From: Xestospongia bergquistia
Lineage: Eukaryota > Porifera > Demospongiae > Haplosclerida > Petrosiidae
Direction: 5' to 3'
NCBI GenBank assembly: GCA_963965975.1
Contig: OZ014423.1
Location: 3,100,001 to 3,164,000 of the forward strand
Length of the DNA stretch: 64,000 bases
How positions within the stretch are numbered: the stretch's first letter is position 1; each line of letters starts with the position of its first letter. Both the position numbers and the translations under genes were made by a program. The notes beneath the pieces were generated by a model that did no database searches, had not been told where the DNA came from, and saw nothing but the letters and a program-made list of their open reading frames with translations. Positions 23,468 through 36,893 of the stretch are shown in pieces.

Positions 23468-24013
23468 CATGATGATGTCCTGCCCACCCAATGCAACTTG
23501 GAACAAGGACTGAATATTTGTGACTACACTGATATTGTTATGAATGTTACTCCATTGCTTATAGCAATACGCAAGCATCCCAAATTTGTAGACCAAACCA
23601 CAGAAACATTAGCGTCACACTTCTTGAAATGCTCAGAGACCAGAAACAAACTTCATCTGTTAGTGATGTCTGTTTTATTGGTTGATTGAAGTTCAAGAAG
23701 AAGGAATGTCAATGAAGAGAAAGTAAAGTAAAGGAAATATTCTTATCATTTCTACAAGAATTAGTATTCAATTCAATTGAAGGTGTGGGCAGATACTTTT
23801 AGCACTTGGAACATCACACAAAAATACATAATGAGAAAGAAGTGAGCTGTCTGTCTGTTTACTCATTAATTCATTAGTCCATTCATTCCTCCATCTATCC
23901 ATTCATTTCCTTTTAGTCAACTATTATACACGATGATAGAGAGTCCCTCAAATTACTTCACTTATACCAAAGTCCTACTCCAAGAGATTTACCCTTAAAC
24001 TAGATGACACAGA
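23468..24013 (+). pseudogene. n (3' half), o and truncated p (U3a)
   Basis: n resumes at DDVLPTQCNLEQGLNICDYT and is open to TGA at 23689. o (23689-23841) has TAG at 23810-23812 and AGTAAAG instead of AGTGAAG near its start. p starts at 23917 in the 173-nt form and is cut at GATGACACAG, where the next unit begins. Confidence 0.55.
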
Positions 24014-24818
24014 ATCTGTAGGCTATACTTAACAGTATTAAAGACTTAGTGACAGAAAACAGTTATATACATATATATATGTGTGTATTCATGTCTATAT
24101 GTATCCTACTCTGGTCATTTAAACAATCAGTTTGGAAACAACAAATAGGATGTGTGGTTTATTTGCATCTTTCATAAGAGGATCCTTTTGTTCCTCAGAC
24201 ATGCTTCACTATTATGGTAGATACCTCTATAGTACTGTTTCATTCATCTATACACCCATCCATTTGATAAGGTAATAGGATGTTGTATTCGAGATAGTTT
24301 CTTTATAAAGTCTACTATGAGAGTTACTGGTAAGTCTCTCACTTAAAAATATATCAATTTGACAGTCCTTTGTCTAGATTCTCAAATTGAAGTGGTATGG
24401 TGTACCCATCCATTCAAATATTCCACCTGTGAGTGTTTAATGTCCCTTCCATCAATCTATCCATCCATTTTCTATTTCATGTATCCATTCATCAGTCTAC
24501 TAATCCATTCATCCACCCATTTATTCATTTATTTAATCAATGCATTCATTCATTCTTTTATAGCACTGGCCTCTTATTGACTTTACCTGTTCACTGGTGG
24601 TGACATTCTCATTTGAAACTTCTTATCCATTTGTTAGAGACATCAAAAACTTTCAGGACCTCAATCAGTCTACTCTTATCATGACAACAGATGTCACATT
24701 ATTATTAATTTTATATTGCACAACTACTCTGAAATGACTCAATAATAATAATATTAAAGCTCTTCAATACATCTACAGGCCAATCATTTATTTAACCATT
24801 TTTCCTCTTCTTCTGTAG

Positions 24819-24928
24819 ATCCATTGTTGATATTGAGGTCCTAACAAGTTTTCTAGAACAATATTTTGCTGGTTCAATACCTACTCTATTTCCTTCTCTA
24901 TCTTTCTTCACCTTTAGACTACAAAACT
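24819..24928 (+). pseudogene. Segment l, frameshifted (U3b)
   Basis: Same two indels as in U1 (missing CT near the start, extra A before TACC), so the YLLYFLLY part is out of frame. Confidence 0.45.
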
Positions 24929-25681
24929 GTAAATGCAACTATTATGAAGAGCTGATAACAGGGAAACTAGTCCAGTTTAAACACTCATCACTTTACTCCA
25001 AGTCTCAAGTTACAGCATGCACTTTCTCAGCATTTATAGAAGGTGAGAAAAAATTATTGACTAACAATAAAAGCTATCAATTGACTATAAAATAAATGAT
25101 AATTCAAAATTAGTTACCTATTATTAAACAGAGTAATTTATAAAAAGTTTAATAATTGAGTATGTTTTCTGAACTTATTGTATGGGTGTGGCTTAGAAAA
25201 TTACTAATGAAAGCATTCAAAATCATTAATTTTAGTGATAGATGTAGTACATTATATATATATCCCTTGACATCTTATCCTATTACCTTTGACAACTGTT
25301 CCCCTCCCAATTGTTTCTTGCATAGTGGGGCCTCAATGAGTATTCCTGTACAAGAACCACTTTGTGTATGAAGAGGCTAATCTAGTCGAACAAGTTAAAT
25401 TTGTTTGTCCAGTTACGGAAGTTATTTCAAGAGTGATCAAAGTTGTTGTGGTGATGTTTTGCTTACAGTGAACAAGAAAGTCTTTCTCTAATTTTTATGC
25501 CAAGTTTCCTATGCCCCACCCATCAATCTCAACTCAAGGGACTTATTGTTTTCCAATGGTACTTATGTACACTAATCTAACAGCCCCCCTTGGCCGAAAA
25601 GAGAATATAGGTGGAATTCAGCCCCTCCCACCTGACATATATATATATATATATATATCAACAAGTTGTTTTTAAACAAAG

Positions 25682-26396
25682 ATCAGACAGTTGCCACACC
25701 CACTATATTATTGGCTCTTGGTGATAAATTACATGCTGTAGATTATTTGCATTCAATGCACACTATAATCCAACATGATGATGTCCTGCCCACCCAATAC
25801 AACTTGGAACAAAGACTGAATATTTGTGACTACACTGATATTGTTATGAATGTTACTCCATTGCTAATAGCAATATGCAAGCATTCCAAATTTGTAGACG
25901 AAACCACAGAAACATTAGCGTCACACTTCTTGAAATGCTCAGAGACCAGAAACAAACTTCATCTGTTAGTGATGTCTGCTTTATTGGTTGATTGAAGTTT
26001 AAGAAGAAGGAATGTCAACGAAGAGAAAGTGAAGTAAAGGAAATATTCTTATCATTTCTACAAGAATTAGTATTCAATTCAATTGAAGGTGTGGGCAGAT
26101 ACTTTTAGCACTTGGAACATCACACAAAAATACATAATGAGAAAGAAGTGAGCTGTCTGTCTGTTCACTCATTAATTCATTAGTCCATTCATTCCTCCAT
26201 CTATCCATTCATTTTATTTTAGTCAACTATTATACACGATGATAGAGAGTGCCTCGAATTACTTCCACTTATACCAAAGTCCTACTCCAAGACATTTATC
26301 CTCAAACTAGATGACACAGATAATGAAGATGAGATGATTGACCTAGAACTGTTATTATCACCTTCATCAGAAACTAGTCACTGTTCCAGTCTCCAT
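25682..26396 (+). pseudogene. Segments n, o, p (U3b)
   Basis: n 25682-25995 is open (LEQRLNICDYTDIVMNVTPL, CKHSKFVDETTETL). o 25995-26147 has TAG at 26106-26108. p 26223-26396 is the open 174-nt form (ECLELLPLIPKSYSKTFILK, LDDTDNEDEMIDLELLL). The (TA)n just before n is the longest of all copies (about 25638-25658). Confidence 0.55.
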
Positions 26397-26663
26397 GTAA
26401 ACCACACCTTTTATTTCTACATTTAAGTTACACATTAAAACATAACTCCATTGAAGATAATGCAGAACAGAAGATAATTAAAGATGGCAGAATTCCTCTC
26501 TGCTTAAGTAAATTCATTTTATATTGAATAATTTTTATATCTAATAAATGCATTTTGAATATTTAACAAAGGATTTACATATCAATGTTATGTGTACACT
26601 ACATATACTATATATGCCAATGGATAACACTAACAGTGATCTCTTTATTTTATTACTGTGCAG

Positions 26664-27098
26664 GTTGTCCATTATCACGTGTAACAAGTGAAGACAATTC
26701 TCTCTGTGACTTGAGATTAAAACTTAGATTCTTTCACTTCTTGATGTCGATGAGCTAGCGGACATTACTAAAGAGACTTCATGTAGTCCAACAGATCTTA
26801 TTATAAACATACATCAATGTTTCCATTCAACAGCCAGTTCACTGAAATGGAAGGTACTCATGTTCTTTTAGCTTTCTGATCACTTCTCTTTCCCCTAGAT
26901 AAAGTGGTTAGTACAAGATAAGTTGCTCTTTTGTGTAAAGAACTTCTTGTCATAGGAGAACCCATCCTTTCATGTCGTTTATAATCCATAGCATCTCATG
27001 TACAAGGATGTTCTGGAAAGTTTGCAAATTGTAATTTCAACCAAGAACAAATCAACTTTGTGTTTAATGCTCAAGATTGTATGCATCAAATTCTATTG
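26664..27098 (+). pseudogene. Segments q and r (U3b)
   Basis: q 26664-26853 is 190 nt. One T is missing (TTCTTTCACTTC against TTCTTTTCACTTC), so the frame fails before SLLDVNEL. r 26899-27098 is as elsewhere. Confidence 0.55.
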
Positions 27099-28456
27099 GT
27101 TAGTTTGATGTCAGCCTTGTCATTCATTCATCCATCCATTCATTCATTCGTCCATTCATCTATTCATCCATCCATTCATTCATTCGTCCATTTATCCATT
27201 CATCCATCCATTACAGCACTTATAAAAAGCAATGTCTATTACTAACTACAACATAAACAAAGCAAATAATGATTACTTCTACCTCACACTGTCCAGCTCA
27301 CCCATGTCATTCCCAAATATCTCTCTTAATTCTGTCTCCCTTTTGACCTCTCTTTAATTGGACACTCAACAGGGCGGCTGGGCCCTGTAGCTCACACTTT
27401 TATCCTCTTCCACTCCTCTTACCAAAGAAGCATAAACACAAAAGATGTATCTCCTGGTCAGCAATACCTAGATCCTCACTGTTAGGTCCTCCCCATTAAT
27501 GTAGCAACAAGAGGAGCATGATCAATAGTACTGGCAGCTAATAGTAACTATGACACTCTTTTAAGTAGCATTTTTACTTTCTCTATTCCTATTATACCAA
27601 GTTTAACGGAGGATTTATTTTGGTTGGTCATAAGAGTGCTGCCTCTTCAAGTGGAGGTCTACTTACATAACTGGTTTATGCTCACATGAACTATGAATGT
27701 TATTATCGAGTATGAATTCATTAATTATTTATTTTATGTATGTACAAAAACTGTTTGACTCCTTTTTTCTCTTTAGATGTTCTAGTAATATTACAATGAA
27801 TGATAGTCTACTATTGCTTTGTAATAATACCATTAATACTAAAAGGAGAAGTATGTCACAGAACAAACCAGGTATATTTAATAAATGGATGGATGGAGGG
27901 TAACAATAGATGAGAAGTGAATGACAGAGTGATGGACATATCAATGAAGTCAATGGATGGATGAGTAGATAGACTAATGGAAATACAGGTGAACATATGG
28001 ATTCATATATGGATTTACTAATCTGTAGGCTATACTTAACAGTATTAAAGACTTAGTGACAGAAAACAGTTATATACATATATATATGTGTGTATTCATG
28101 TCTATATGTATCCTACTCTGGTCATTTAAACAATCAGTTTGGAGACAACAAATAGGGGGTGTGGTTTATTTGCATCTACAAGGATCCTTTTGTTCCTCAG
28201 ACACAAATCATGTATCATGGAAGTGCTCTTAAATCTTCATATTATGGTAGATACCTCTATAGTACTGCTTCATTCATCTATCCACCCATCCATTGATAAG
28301 GTAATAGGATGTTGTATTCGAGATGGTTTCTTTATAAAGTCTACTATGAGAGTTACTGGTAAGTCTCTCTCATAAAAATATATCAATTTGACAGTCCTTT
28401 GTCTAGATTCTCAAATTGAAGTTGTTATGGTGTACTCATCCAATCAAATATTGTGC

Positions 28457-30003
28457 TAATGCAGTGTGTAGTACATCTTGTATTAACATGAGTAAATCAG
28501 ATCTCATTGTTAGATCAGATATCATAGTCTGTGTCAGATGAGATATTAGTGTTAAGAAACATGTTGACGTGTAGATCAGATCTCAATTGGTGTTAGATCA
28601 GGTATTGGTGTTAATAAACGTGTTGACGTCAGTGTGTAGTAGATCAGATATGAAAAAGTGTGAGTCAGATTTCGGTGTTAGATCAGGTATTAGTTTTAAG
28701 AACTGTGTAAATGTCAATGTTTAGTAAATCAATGTTTCGTAAATAAGATACCAACTGGTGTTAGATCAGGTGTCAGTATTAAGAATCTCGTATTAATATT
28801 AGTATGTAGTTGATCAGATATCATAATCAGTGTCAGATGAGATATCAGTGTTAAGAATCACGTTGATGTCTGTGTGTAGATCAGATTTCAATGTTAGTAA
28901 TTTAGATGTCAGTGTTAATTCAAAGATTGTTATGAAATCAGATATCGGTGCTAAGAATTAAATTGATGCCACTTTGTAGTACAATCAGATATCAATATTA
29001 GTAAATCAGATCTCAAAGTTAGATCAGGTATCAGTGTTATGAATCGTGTTGATGTCAATGTGTAGTAGATGAGAAATCAACAAGAGTAAATCAAACCTGG
29101 ATGTTTAATCAGGTATCAGTGTTAAGAAACATGTTAATGTTTGTGTGTAGTAGATCATATATCAACATGAGTAAATCAGATCTCAGTGTTAGATCAGATA
29201 TCATAGTCAGTGTCAGATTAGATATGAATGTTAAGAATCATGTTGATGTCATTTAGTAGATCAGATATCAACAAGTGTTAGATCGGGTATCAGTATTAAG
29301 AATCGTGTTGATGTCAGTGTGTATTAGATCAGACATCAACATGAGTAAAACAGATCACAGTGTTAGATCGGATATCGTTGTCAATGTTAGATCAGATATC
29401 AATGTTAAGAATCATGTTGATGACTGTGTGTAGATCAGGTATCAACATTAGTGATTTAGATCTCAGTGTTAATTCAGATTTCAATATCAGATCAGATATC
29501 AGTGTTATGAATCAAATTGATGCCTTTGTAGTAAAATCAGATATAAACATGAGTAAATGAGATCTCGATGTTTAATCAGGTATCAGTGTTAAGAATCATG
29601 TTAATGTCAGTGTGTAGTAGATCATATATCAACATGAGTAAATCAGATCTCAGTTTTAGATCAGATATCATAGTCAGTGTCAAATTAGATATCAGTGTTA
29701 AGGATCATGTTGATGTCAGTGAGTAGTAGATCAGATATCAACAGGTGTTAAATCAGGTATCAGTATTAAAAATCGTGTTGATCTCAGTGTGTATTAGATC
29801 AGATATCAACATGAGTAAATCAGATCTCAGTGTTAGATCAGGTATAATAGTCATTGTCATATCAGATATCAGTGTTAAGAACCATGTTGATGTCTGTGTG
29901 TATATCGGATATCAACGTTAGTGATTTAGATCTCAGTGTTAATTCAGATATTGGTATCAGATTAGATATCAGTGTTATGAATCAAATTGATGCCGCTTTG
30001 TAC
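28457..30003. repeat. Minisatellite array R2
   Basis: Near-identical to R1 over its whole length apart from scattered substitutions and small unit deletions, for example about 28810 where one AACATGAGTAAATGAGATC phrase is missing. Confidence 0.9.
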
Positions 30004-30063
30004 TGACATCAACACGTTCTTAATACTGATACCTGATCTAACACCGAGATCTGATTTACTCAT
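30004..30063 (-). repeat. Inverted minisatellite unit capping R2
   Basis: Reverse complement of the array unit (TGACATCAACACGTTC ... GATTTACTCAT), without the extra GA of R1. Confidence 0.85.
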
Positions 30064-30579
30064 CCATCTATTCAGATATTTATGAGTTCATCAAACCATC
30101 TATCATTTCAATCGTCCATCCATCCAATCATTCATTTAACAATCCATCCATCCATTATTCCATCATTCATCTATTCTTCCTATACATATTTGTGCCATTT
30201 ATTATGCATTTATCCAACTAACCTGTCATTCAGCCATCCACTATTATTCACCAGGGACACGTGCCCCCCCCCCCACCCCCCCCTCCCAAAAAAAAAGTTA
30301 CAACATGTTCATTGTGCCCTCCCCCAATTTTTACACTAAAGTATGCAATATGTAGAGAACAATGAAAACACTCATTGCAATTATAACATAATTGTGGCTA
30401 TTGTTTATTACAAATGAATGAGATAGAGTGATGGACATATCAATAAATCAATGGACAGATGAGTAGATAGACTAATGGAAAGTCAGGTGAACATATGGAT
30501 TCACAAACAGATAAATGGTTTTACTAATGAATATTTATTAATGAGTGCTTTGTTAATGATTGTTCTGTTCTCTTTTTAG

Positions 30580-30699
30580 TATTTTTGTTAAATGATCTAC
30601 TTGATACTCATGTGTGTAGTCCCTTGTTGCTCCCTCAGTCTTGTTCTGATAAGTGGGTAGTGGGAATTATAGGAAATCAAAGTGAAAATATTCAAACTG
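30580..30699 (+). pseudogene. INTS2: Segment a (U4)
   Basis: 120 nt with intact acceptor and GGTGAGTG donor, reading as in U3a. Its partner b now lies beyond the hAT insertion, so the a-b intron has grown to about 1.1 kb. Confidence 0.45.
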
Positions 30700-30838
30700 G
30701 TGAGTGATTTGGTCCCCAACAATTAGAATGTCAATCAACCTGGTAAAAACATATCACACCACAACATTGGAGACTAAGAAATATGAAAAGTAATTATTAT
30801 ATTTGTGCATGTTTTTAGCAATTTTCTACCCATCCATC

Positions 30839-31763
30839 AATCCATCCATAGGCGTATTTAGACCTGGGCCAGCACGGGCTTTGCCCGGATAAACTTGGCC
30901 AGACCAAAATTAATTTCAAAAATAAATTTATTGCTTTTATTTACACAGAAAAGATTAACCACTAACACATGCCATGTATGACTTCACAGTTAGCAATTAG
31001 CACCTGTTTTATGAACTGTGATCTGAGTCAGACTGAGTGCCAATATGAAAAGACTGTTATAGACTTGGGCCTCTAGTAATAGTAGCAGTAGTGGTGTAGG
31101 CTGGTCCATCAAAAAAATCATACAATGTTCCAGAGAGTGAGGAAGGTGACAGTGGAAATGGCAGCAATGAAGAAATTGACAGAGAAATTAGAGGATTAAA
31201 TGATCAAAATGGTTAGCTGTAAATTTAATAACAAAGTCGTTTGAAATTATTCTTTCTACTTTTCTTGTACTCTGCAGACACAGATGGTGATGGTGTTGAT
31301 CTACAGATTCATAGGGTTTAGCTAATGATATACCCACAATACCAGAAGTTAACGTACATGTACATGTTGGTGACATAGCATCAAGCTCAAGCCGAGAGTA
31401 GATGGTCCTGCAGACATAGCTAAAGATAAATCCGAAAAGCCTACTCAACCAATCGGCATTGATTTTCCACTTTCTGTTTTAGTCGATTGTTTAAACCTAG
31501 ATGGTACCAAGCAACAGTTTCCATGGCTTGAATATTCAAAAGCTTGGATGCTGCTTTTGTTTCCCATGTAGGTTGTCTAGTATAGCAATCCAGATGATGC
31601 ATTCACTCAGAACGGGTTCAGGGACAAGAAACATACCTTGTTAAGTTGTGGTTGAGTAAAAGTTTAAAATTGTTAATAACTATTAATAACTACTAATTAA
31701 TAATGATGAATAATTAATGAGCCCTAGTACTTTTAGAGACCTAGATATGCCTATGAATCCATC
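30839..31763 (+). mobile_element. hAT-family relic, 909 bp, with 8-bp target duplication (U4)
   Basis: Element 30847-31755 has imperfect terminal inverted repeats: CATAGGCGTATTTAGACC at the left, and the reverse complement of the right end reads CATAGGCATATCTAGGTC. It is flanked by AATCCATC on both sides (30839-30846, 31756-31763), an 8-bp duplication as made by hAT transposases. Plus-strand remnants around 31400-31650 read IGIDFPLSVLVDCLNLDG, QQFPWLEYSK, then in other frames CCFCFPCRLSS and DDAFTQNGFRDKKHTL. These are hallmarks of the TTF-type zinc-finger N-terminus of hAT transposases. No catalytic domain remains. The minus-strand ORF 31188-31448 is not recognised. Confidence 0.8.
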
Positions 31764-31841
31764 CATTTATTATTTTACTTCCTCTTTGTCTTTCTGTCTT
31801 TGTCTTTCTCTATTGTTCATTATACAATGTACATACAACAG

Positions 31842-32017
31842 GTAAAACAGCTCTTCAAATTACTCAAAATGCTTTAGATGCCTTTGCCATTAATAGTTGT
31901 ATTGAGGTTTATGTAATACATCATGCATTAGATGGAGGTGAAGAGGCTATCTTTTATCTCAAGCATGACCCAAACTGGACAGACCAGTTATTAATACTTG
32001 TATTACTGGGTTTTTGA
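31842..32017 (+). pseudogene. INTS2: Segment b (U4)
   Basis: GKTALQITQNALDAFAINSC ... HALDGGEEAIFYLKHDPNWT, LLILVLLGF, TGA. Distinctive CTGGGT instead of CAGGGT before the stop removes the possible CAG|GTTTTT donor. Confidence 0.45.
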
Positions 32018-32773
32018 GTTAATATGCCGGGTTGAAGGAGGATTTGATGTACCTGGCAATGATTAACATTCATAACAATATGTATCACTCTATTAATCTG
32101 TACATTCATTCTATTAATCCATCCATTCATAGGTATGGTACTCATATCTGCCAGTCTTTTTTAACCCATGGGGTCTGTCCTTTCTCCTTTACCCAGTCTT
32201 CTCCCTCCTCCAATTCTCTCTGATTTCCCAACCATTGAAGAATCAATACTGGTCACCATACCAGCTTTCTCCTTTACGTCTACTTTAACGTAAACGAAAT
32301 TATAGTATTTTAAAGAAACAAACTCAAACAAACATCTATTCTTTCTTACCTGCTGATAAACTGTCACCTGGAACTGCTGACAACACTTCTCATTTGTACT
32401 TATTAATAGGGTGTGGCCACACCCAATGGCTTTAGAGCCAAGACCCAGATGATCCTACTAAAAATTTATTCCAGATATAGTCACAGACATTTCTCCATGT
32501 ACCACTAACATCATGGAAAGAATCTGAAGAGAGTGCAATGCATGAAGAGGGTATGGTTCTGTTATAAGCTGTTGCTAAGAAACATAGTTTATTTGTTCCT
32601 CAACATCAATTTTTATTAGGATTGATTGGCCATGGCAAGGTAAGAGAGTTAACCAAGAATGTTTATACATAGTAGCTAGTTGTCACTGGGAAGCTATTCC
32701 GCTTTGGTATTATTGGGAGGGGCCAAGGATTATTACTGCTATACACAATAAATTATTTCACTTTGTCTTCCAG

Positions 32774-32972
32774 TTTGAATTATGGATGCATAACATTTCA
32801 GAAGCCAGAGATAGTGGAATGGCAAAAAACTCGAGTTGATTTTCTGCAACATCTGCTAACTCAGAAAAGTGGGCATATTCCATCATATAACTGGAAAAGA
32901 CATGACATCTTTGGCACCAGCTGCTGCAAAATATTGCAGTACTTTACAGAAAAATTCAATGTTAATAAATGA
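32774..32972 (+). pseudogene. INTS2: Segment e, short form (U4)
   Basis: QKPEIVEWQKTRVDFLQHLL, continuing past YFTE because TAA has become AAA, to FNVNK and TGA. The d segment upstream has the group B TTATAAGCT stop. Confidence 0.45.
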
Positions 32973-33257
32973 GAGTGCTCCTGCATGAAATAATGTAATG
33001 ATGAGGAAGATGGATTGAATGGAGGGATAGGTGGATCAATGGATGGATGTACTTTTATTGTATTTTTCTTGTCTTATTTGAAATCATCTCATCTTTTGCT
33101 CCAACAACTTTAAGTAACTATTCAAGTTGACAAGTTGACTTGGAATCTTTCTACCGAGATCAAGAACCTCTCTCTTATATCTCCCAAATCACTTGATCCT
33201 ATTATACACCATGGAAAACAGTCTCAAGAAAGGTTAATAAATCAAAGAGTTATATAA

Positions 33258-33304
33258 ATGATTCTCTCTCTTTCTCTCTCTCCCTCTCTCTTTCTCTCTC
33301 TGTA

Positions 33305-33335
<31 letters not shown>

Positions 33336-33360
33336 GTCTCTCTCTTTGTCTTTGTCTCTG

Positions 33361-33408
<48 letters not shown>
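33258..33408. repeat. CT microsatellite (U4)
   Basis: Interrupted CTCT/CTGT/CTAT tract ending in a pure (CT)n block before CCATACAGG. About 150 nt. Confidence 0.9.
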
Positions 33409-33412
<4 letters not shown>

Positions 33413-33662
33413 GGTTTAATATAAGAATAGTGTTGAATATTATATGAGAGAGGACAAAACTCATGGAAATCTAAACTCTAAACCTGCATGACTTGTTGGA
33501 CCAGTTTTGGCAACGTTATAAACACCCTCCCAATTTATAAGAAATGAAATATATAAAGGTATTTTAGATGCATCATGAAACTATGCTATATCTTGAACAC
33601 TTACAACAAGAGCAAAACTGGCTTTATAGTATTGTGTCAGCTGGTAGAAAGTAGAAAGACCC

Positions 33663-33815
33663 TTATGATGTATTGATTTCAAATTGGAACATTAAGTAAT
33701 CAAAGTCTTTGTGAACGCTATTAGCAATTAGTTTAGCCATGTCAGAGGCATCTTCAACAATTCCAGTCATTACAGTACAATTCAAATACCTTGTTTCACC
33801 TGTTTTAGGATCCAT
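33663..33815 (-). other. Antisense 50-aa ORF, copy 4 (U4)
   Basis: Full-length open copy identical in its visible variable part to U3a (AKLIANSVHKDFDYL). Confidence 0.4.
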
Positions 33816-34109
33816 CTAGCAGAGTAATCTTTCATACTAAAATCAGTATGCTGACATCTATGCTCCTCACCTTCATCATCTGAACCTTCAAATTCTTAAT
33901 GAATATTGTCTGCTAATTCTTCAGAACAGTCATTTCATCATCTTTGTTTAACAAATAAGGATTGATTGATGATTCACTTCTTTGTTGTAGGATATGGTTC
34001 TAAAAGGTATGGTACTTTTTAAAATTAGATGCATAACTTTTGTAATTAGGTAACATTCACAACATGATCATGATGGATATGTAATAATACACTAAGAGAT
34101 ACATCATGA

Positions 34110-34727
34110 TGATGTCCTGCCCACCCAATACAACTTGGAACAAGGACTGAATATTTGTGACTACACTGATATTGTTATGAATGTTACTCCATTGCTTATA
34201 GCAATACGCAAGCATCCCAAATTTGTAGACCAAACCACAGAAACATTAGCGTCACACTTCTTGAAATGCTCAGAGACCAGAAACAAACTTCATCTGTTAG
34301 TGATGTCTGCTTTATTGGTTGATTGAAGTTTAAGAAGAAGGAATGTCAACGAAGAGAAAGTGAAGTAAAGGAAATATTCTTATCATTTCTACAAGAATTA
34401 GTATTCAATTCAATTGAAGGTGTGGGCAGATACTTTTAGCACTTGGAACATCACACAAAAATACATAATGAGAAAGAAGTGAGCTGTCTGTCTGTTCACT
34501 CATTAATTCATTAGTCCATTCATTCCTCCATCTATCCATTCATTTTATTTTAGTCAACTATTATACACGATGATAAAGAGTGCCTCGAATTACTTCCACT
34601 TATACCAAAGTCCTACTCCAAGACATTTATCCTCAAACTAGATGACACAGATAATGAAGATGAGATGATTGACCTAGAACTGTTATTATCACCTTCATCA
34701 GAAACTAGTCACTGTTCCAGTCTCCAT
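34110..34727 (+). pseudogene. n (3' half), o, p (U4)
   Basis: n from DDVLPTQYNLEQGLNICDYT to TGA at 34326. o 34326-34478 has TAG at 34437-34439. p 34554-34727 is the 174-nt open form. A group B front (truncated n) is thus joined to a group C back (open p), a recombinant unit. Confidence 0.55.
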
Positions 34728-34994
34728 GTAAACCACACCTTTTATTTCTACATTTAAGTTACACATTAAAACATAACTCCATTGAAGATAATGCAGAACA
34801 GAAGATAATTAAAGATGGCAGAATTCCTCTCTGCTTAAGTAAATTCATTTTATATTGAATAATTTTTATATCTAATAAATGCATTTTGAATATTTAACAA
34901 AGGATTTACATATCAATGTTATGTGTACACTACATATACTATATATGTCAATGGATAACACTAACAATGATCTCTTTATTTTATTACTGTGCAG

Positions 34995-35430
34995 GTTGTC
35001 CATTATCACGTGTAACAAGTGAAGACAATTCTCTCTGTGACTTGAGATTAAAACTTAGATTCTTTTCACTTCTTGATGTCAATGAGCTAGCGGACATTAC
35101 TAAAGAGACTTCATGTAGTCCAACAGATCCTATTATAAACATACATCAATGTTTCCATTCAACAGCCAGTTCACTGAAATGGAAGGTACTCATGTTCTTT
35201 TAGCTTTCTGATCACTTCTCTTTCCCCTAGATAAAGTGGTTAGTACAAGATAAGTTGCTCTTTTGTGTAAAGAACTTCTTGTCATAGGAGAACCCATCCT
35301 TTCATGTCGTTTATAATCCATAGCATCTCATGTACAAGGATGTTCTGGAAAGTTTGCAAATTGTAATTTCAACCAAGAACAAATCAACTTTGTGTTTAAT
35401 GCTCAAGATTGTATGCATCAAATTCTATTG
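34995..35430 (+). pseudogene. Segments q and r (U4)
   Basis: q 34995-35185 is 191 nt and open, same as U1. r 35231-35430 is 200 nt with the shared TAGs. The following tetranucleotide intron is shortened (CATTCGTCCATCC...). Confidence 0.55.
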
Positions 35431-36893
35431 GTTAGTTTGATGTCAGCCTCGTCATTCATTCGTCCATCCATTCATTCATTCGTCCATTTATCCATTCATC
35501 CATCCATTACAGCACTTATAAAAAGCAATATCTATTACTAACTACAACATAAACAAAGCAAACAATGATTACTTCTACCTCACACTGTCCAGCTCACCCA
35601 TGTCATTCCCAAATATCTCTCTTAATTCTGTCTCCCTTTTGACCTCTCTTTAATTGAGACACTCAACAGGTCGGCTGGGCCCTGTAGCTCACCCTTTTTT
35701 CCTCCTCCACTCCTCTCACCAAAGAAGCATAAACACAAAAGAAGTATCTCCTGGTCAGCAATACCTAGATCCTCACTGTTAGGTCCTCCCCATTAATGTA
35801 GCAACATGAGGAGCATGATTAATAGTACTGGCAGCTAATACTAACTATGACATTCTATTAAGTAGCATTTTTACTTTTACATGAACTATGAATGTTATTA
35901 TCGAGTATGAATAATTATTAGTGAATTTATTAATTATTTATTTTATGTATGTACAAAAACTGTTTGACTCTTTTTTCTCTTTAGATGTTCTAGTAATATT
36001 ACATAGAATGACAGTCTACTATTGCTTTGTAATAATATCATTAATAGTAAAAGGAGAAGTATGTCACAGAACAAACCAGGTATATTTAATAAATGGATGG
36101 ATGGAGGGTAACAATAGATGAGAAGTGAATGACAGAGTGATGGACATGTCAATGAAGTCAATGGATGGATGAGTAGATAGACTACTGGAAATACAGGTGA
36201 ACATATGGATTCATATATGGATTTACTAATGATTATTTTATTAATGAGTGCTTTGCTAATGATTGTTTTGTTCTCTTAAATGATCTACTTGATACTCGTG
36301 TGTAGTCCCTTGTTGCTCCCTCAGTCTTGTTCTGATAAGTGGGTAGTGGGAATTATGGGGGGAAATCAAAGTGAAATTATTCAAACTGGGGAGTGATTTG
36401 GTCCACAACAAATTGAATGTCCATCAAACTAAGTTTTAGTTTTTCCCTATTCTTCTTTAGATAAGTCATAATCTGATCCTAATTACCCTTGACATCTTAT
36501 CCTATTACCTTTGACAACTGTTCCCCTCCTAACTGTTTCTTGCATAGTGGGACCTCAATGAGTATTCCTGTACAAGAACCACTTTGTGTATGAAGAGGCT
36601 AATCCAGTCGAACAAGTTAAATTTGTTTGTCCAGTTACAGAAGTTATTTCAAGAGTGATCAAAGTTGTTGTGGTGATGTTTTGTTTAAAGTGAACAAGAA
36701 AGTTTTTCTCTAATTTTTATGCCATGTTTCCTATGCCCCACCCATCAATCTCAACTCAAGGGACTTATTGTTTTCCAATGGTACTTATGTACACTAATCT
36801 AACAACCCTCTTTGGCCAAAAAGAGCATATAGGTGGAGTTCAGCCCCTCCCACCTGACATATATATATATCAACAAGTTGTTTTCTAACAAAG

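Larger units (their letters stand above)
20291..24013 (+). repeat. Tandem unit U3a (group B)
   Basis: Starts at ACACATTTCAATCATCC without a preceding array. Contains a (20757-20876), b (21075-21250), d with stop, e short form, CT tract and antisense ORF. At about 23463 (AGAGATACATCATGATGATG) it jumps directly to the middle of n, losing about 2.4 kb present in U2. It ends abruptly inside p at 24013. Unlike U4 and U6 it has no hAT insertion. Confidence 0.8.
24014..28456 (+). repeat. Tandem unit U3b (group C)
   Basis: Starts at AATCTGTAGGCTATAC, homologous to 10862 in U1. Holds k, l (24819), n-o-p (25682-26396), q and r (26664-27098), a tetranucleotide intron, t (about 27596) and k again (28302). 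Closest to U1 from 8 kb onward and to U4b. Followed by minisatellite. Confidence 0.8.
30064..36429 (+). repeat. Tandem unit U4 (group B, with hAT insertion)
   Basis: Group B arrangement as in U3a, but a 909-bp transposon sits between a and b. It continues through full q, r and the start of t. It ends with a second, decayed copy of a (about 36277-36397, GATGATCTACTTGATACTC with donor GGGGAGTG) before jumping at about 36425 into the middle of the next unit. Confidence 0.8.

Noticed and set aside
31188..31448. 86-aa minus-strand ORF inside the hAT relic (also 47596-47856)
   Set aside because: It lies antisense to zinc-finger transposase remnants, is identical in both copies because of recent duplication, and shows no known domain.
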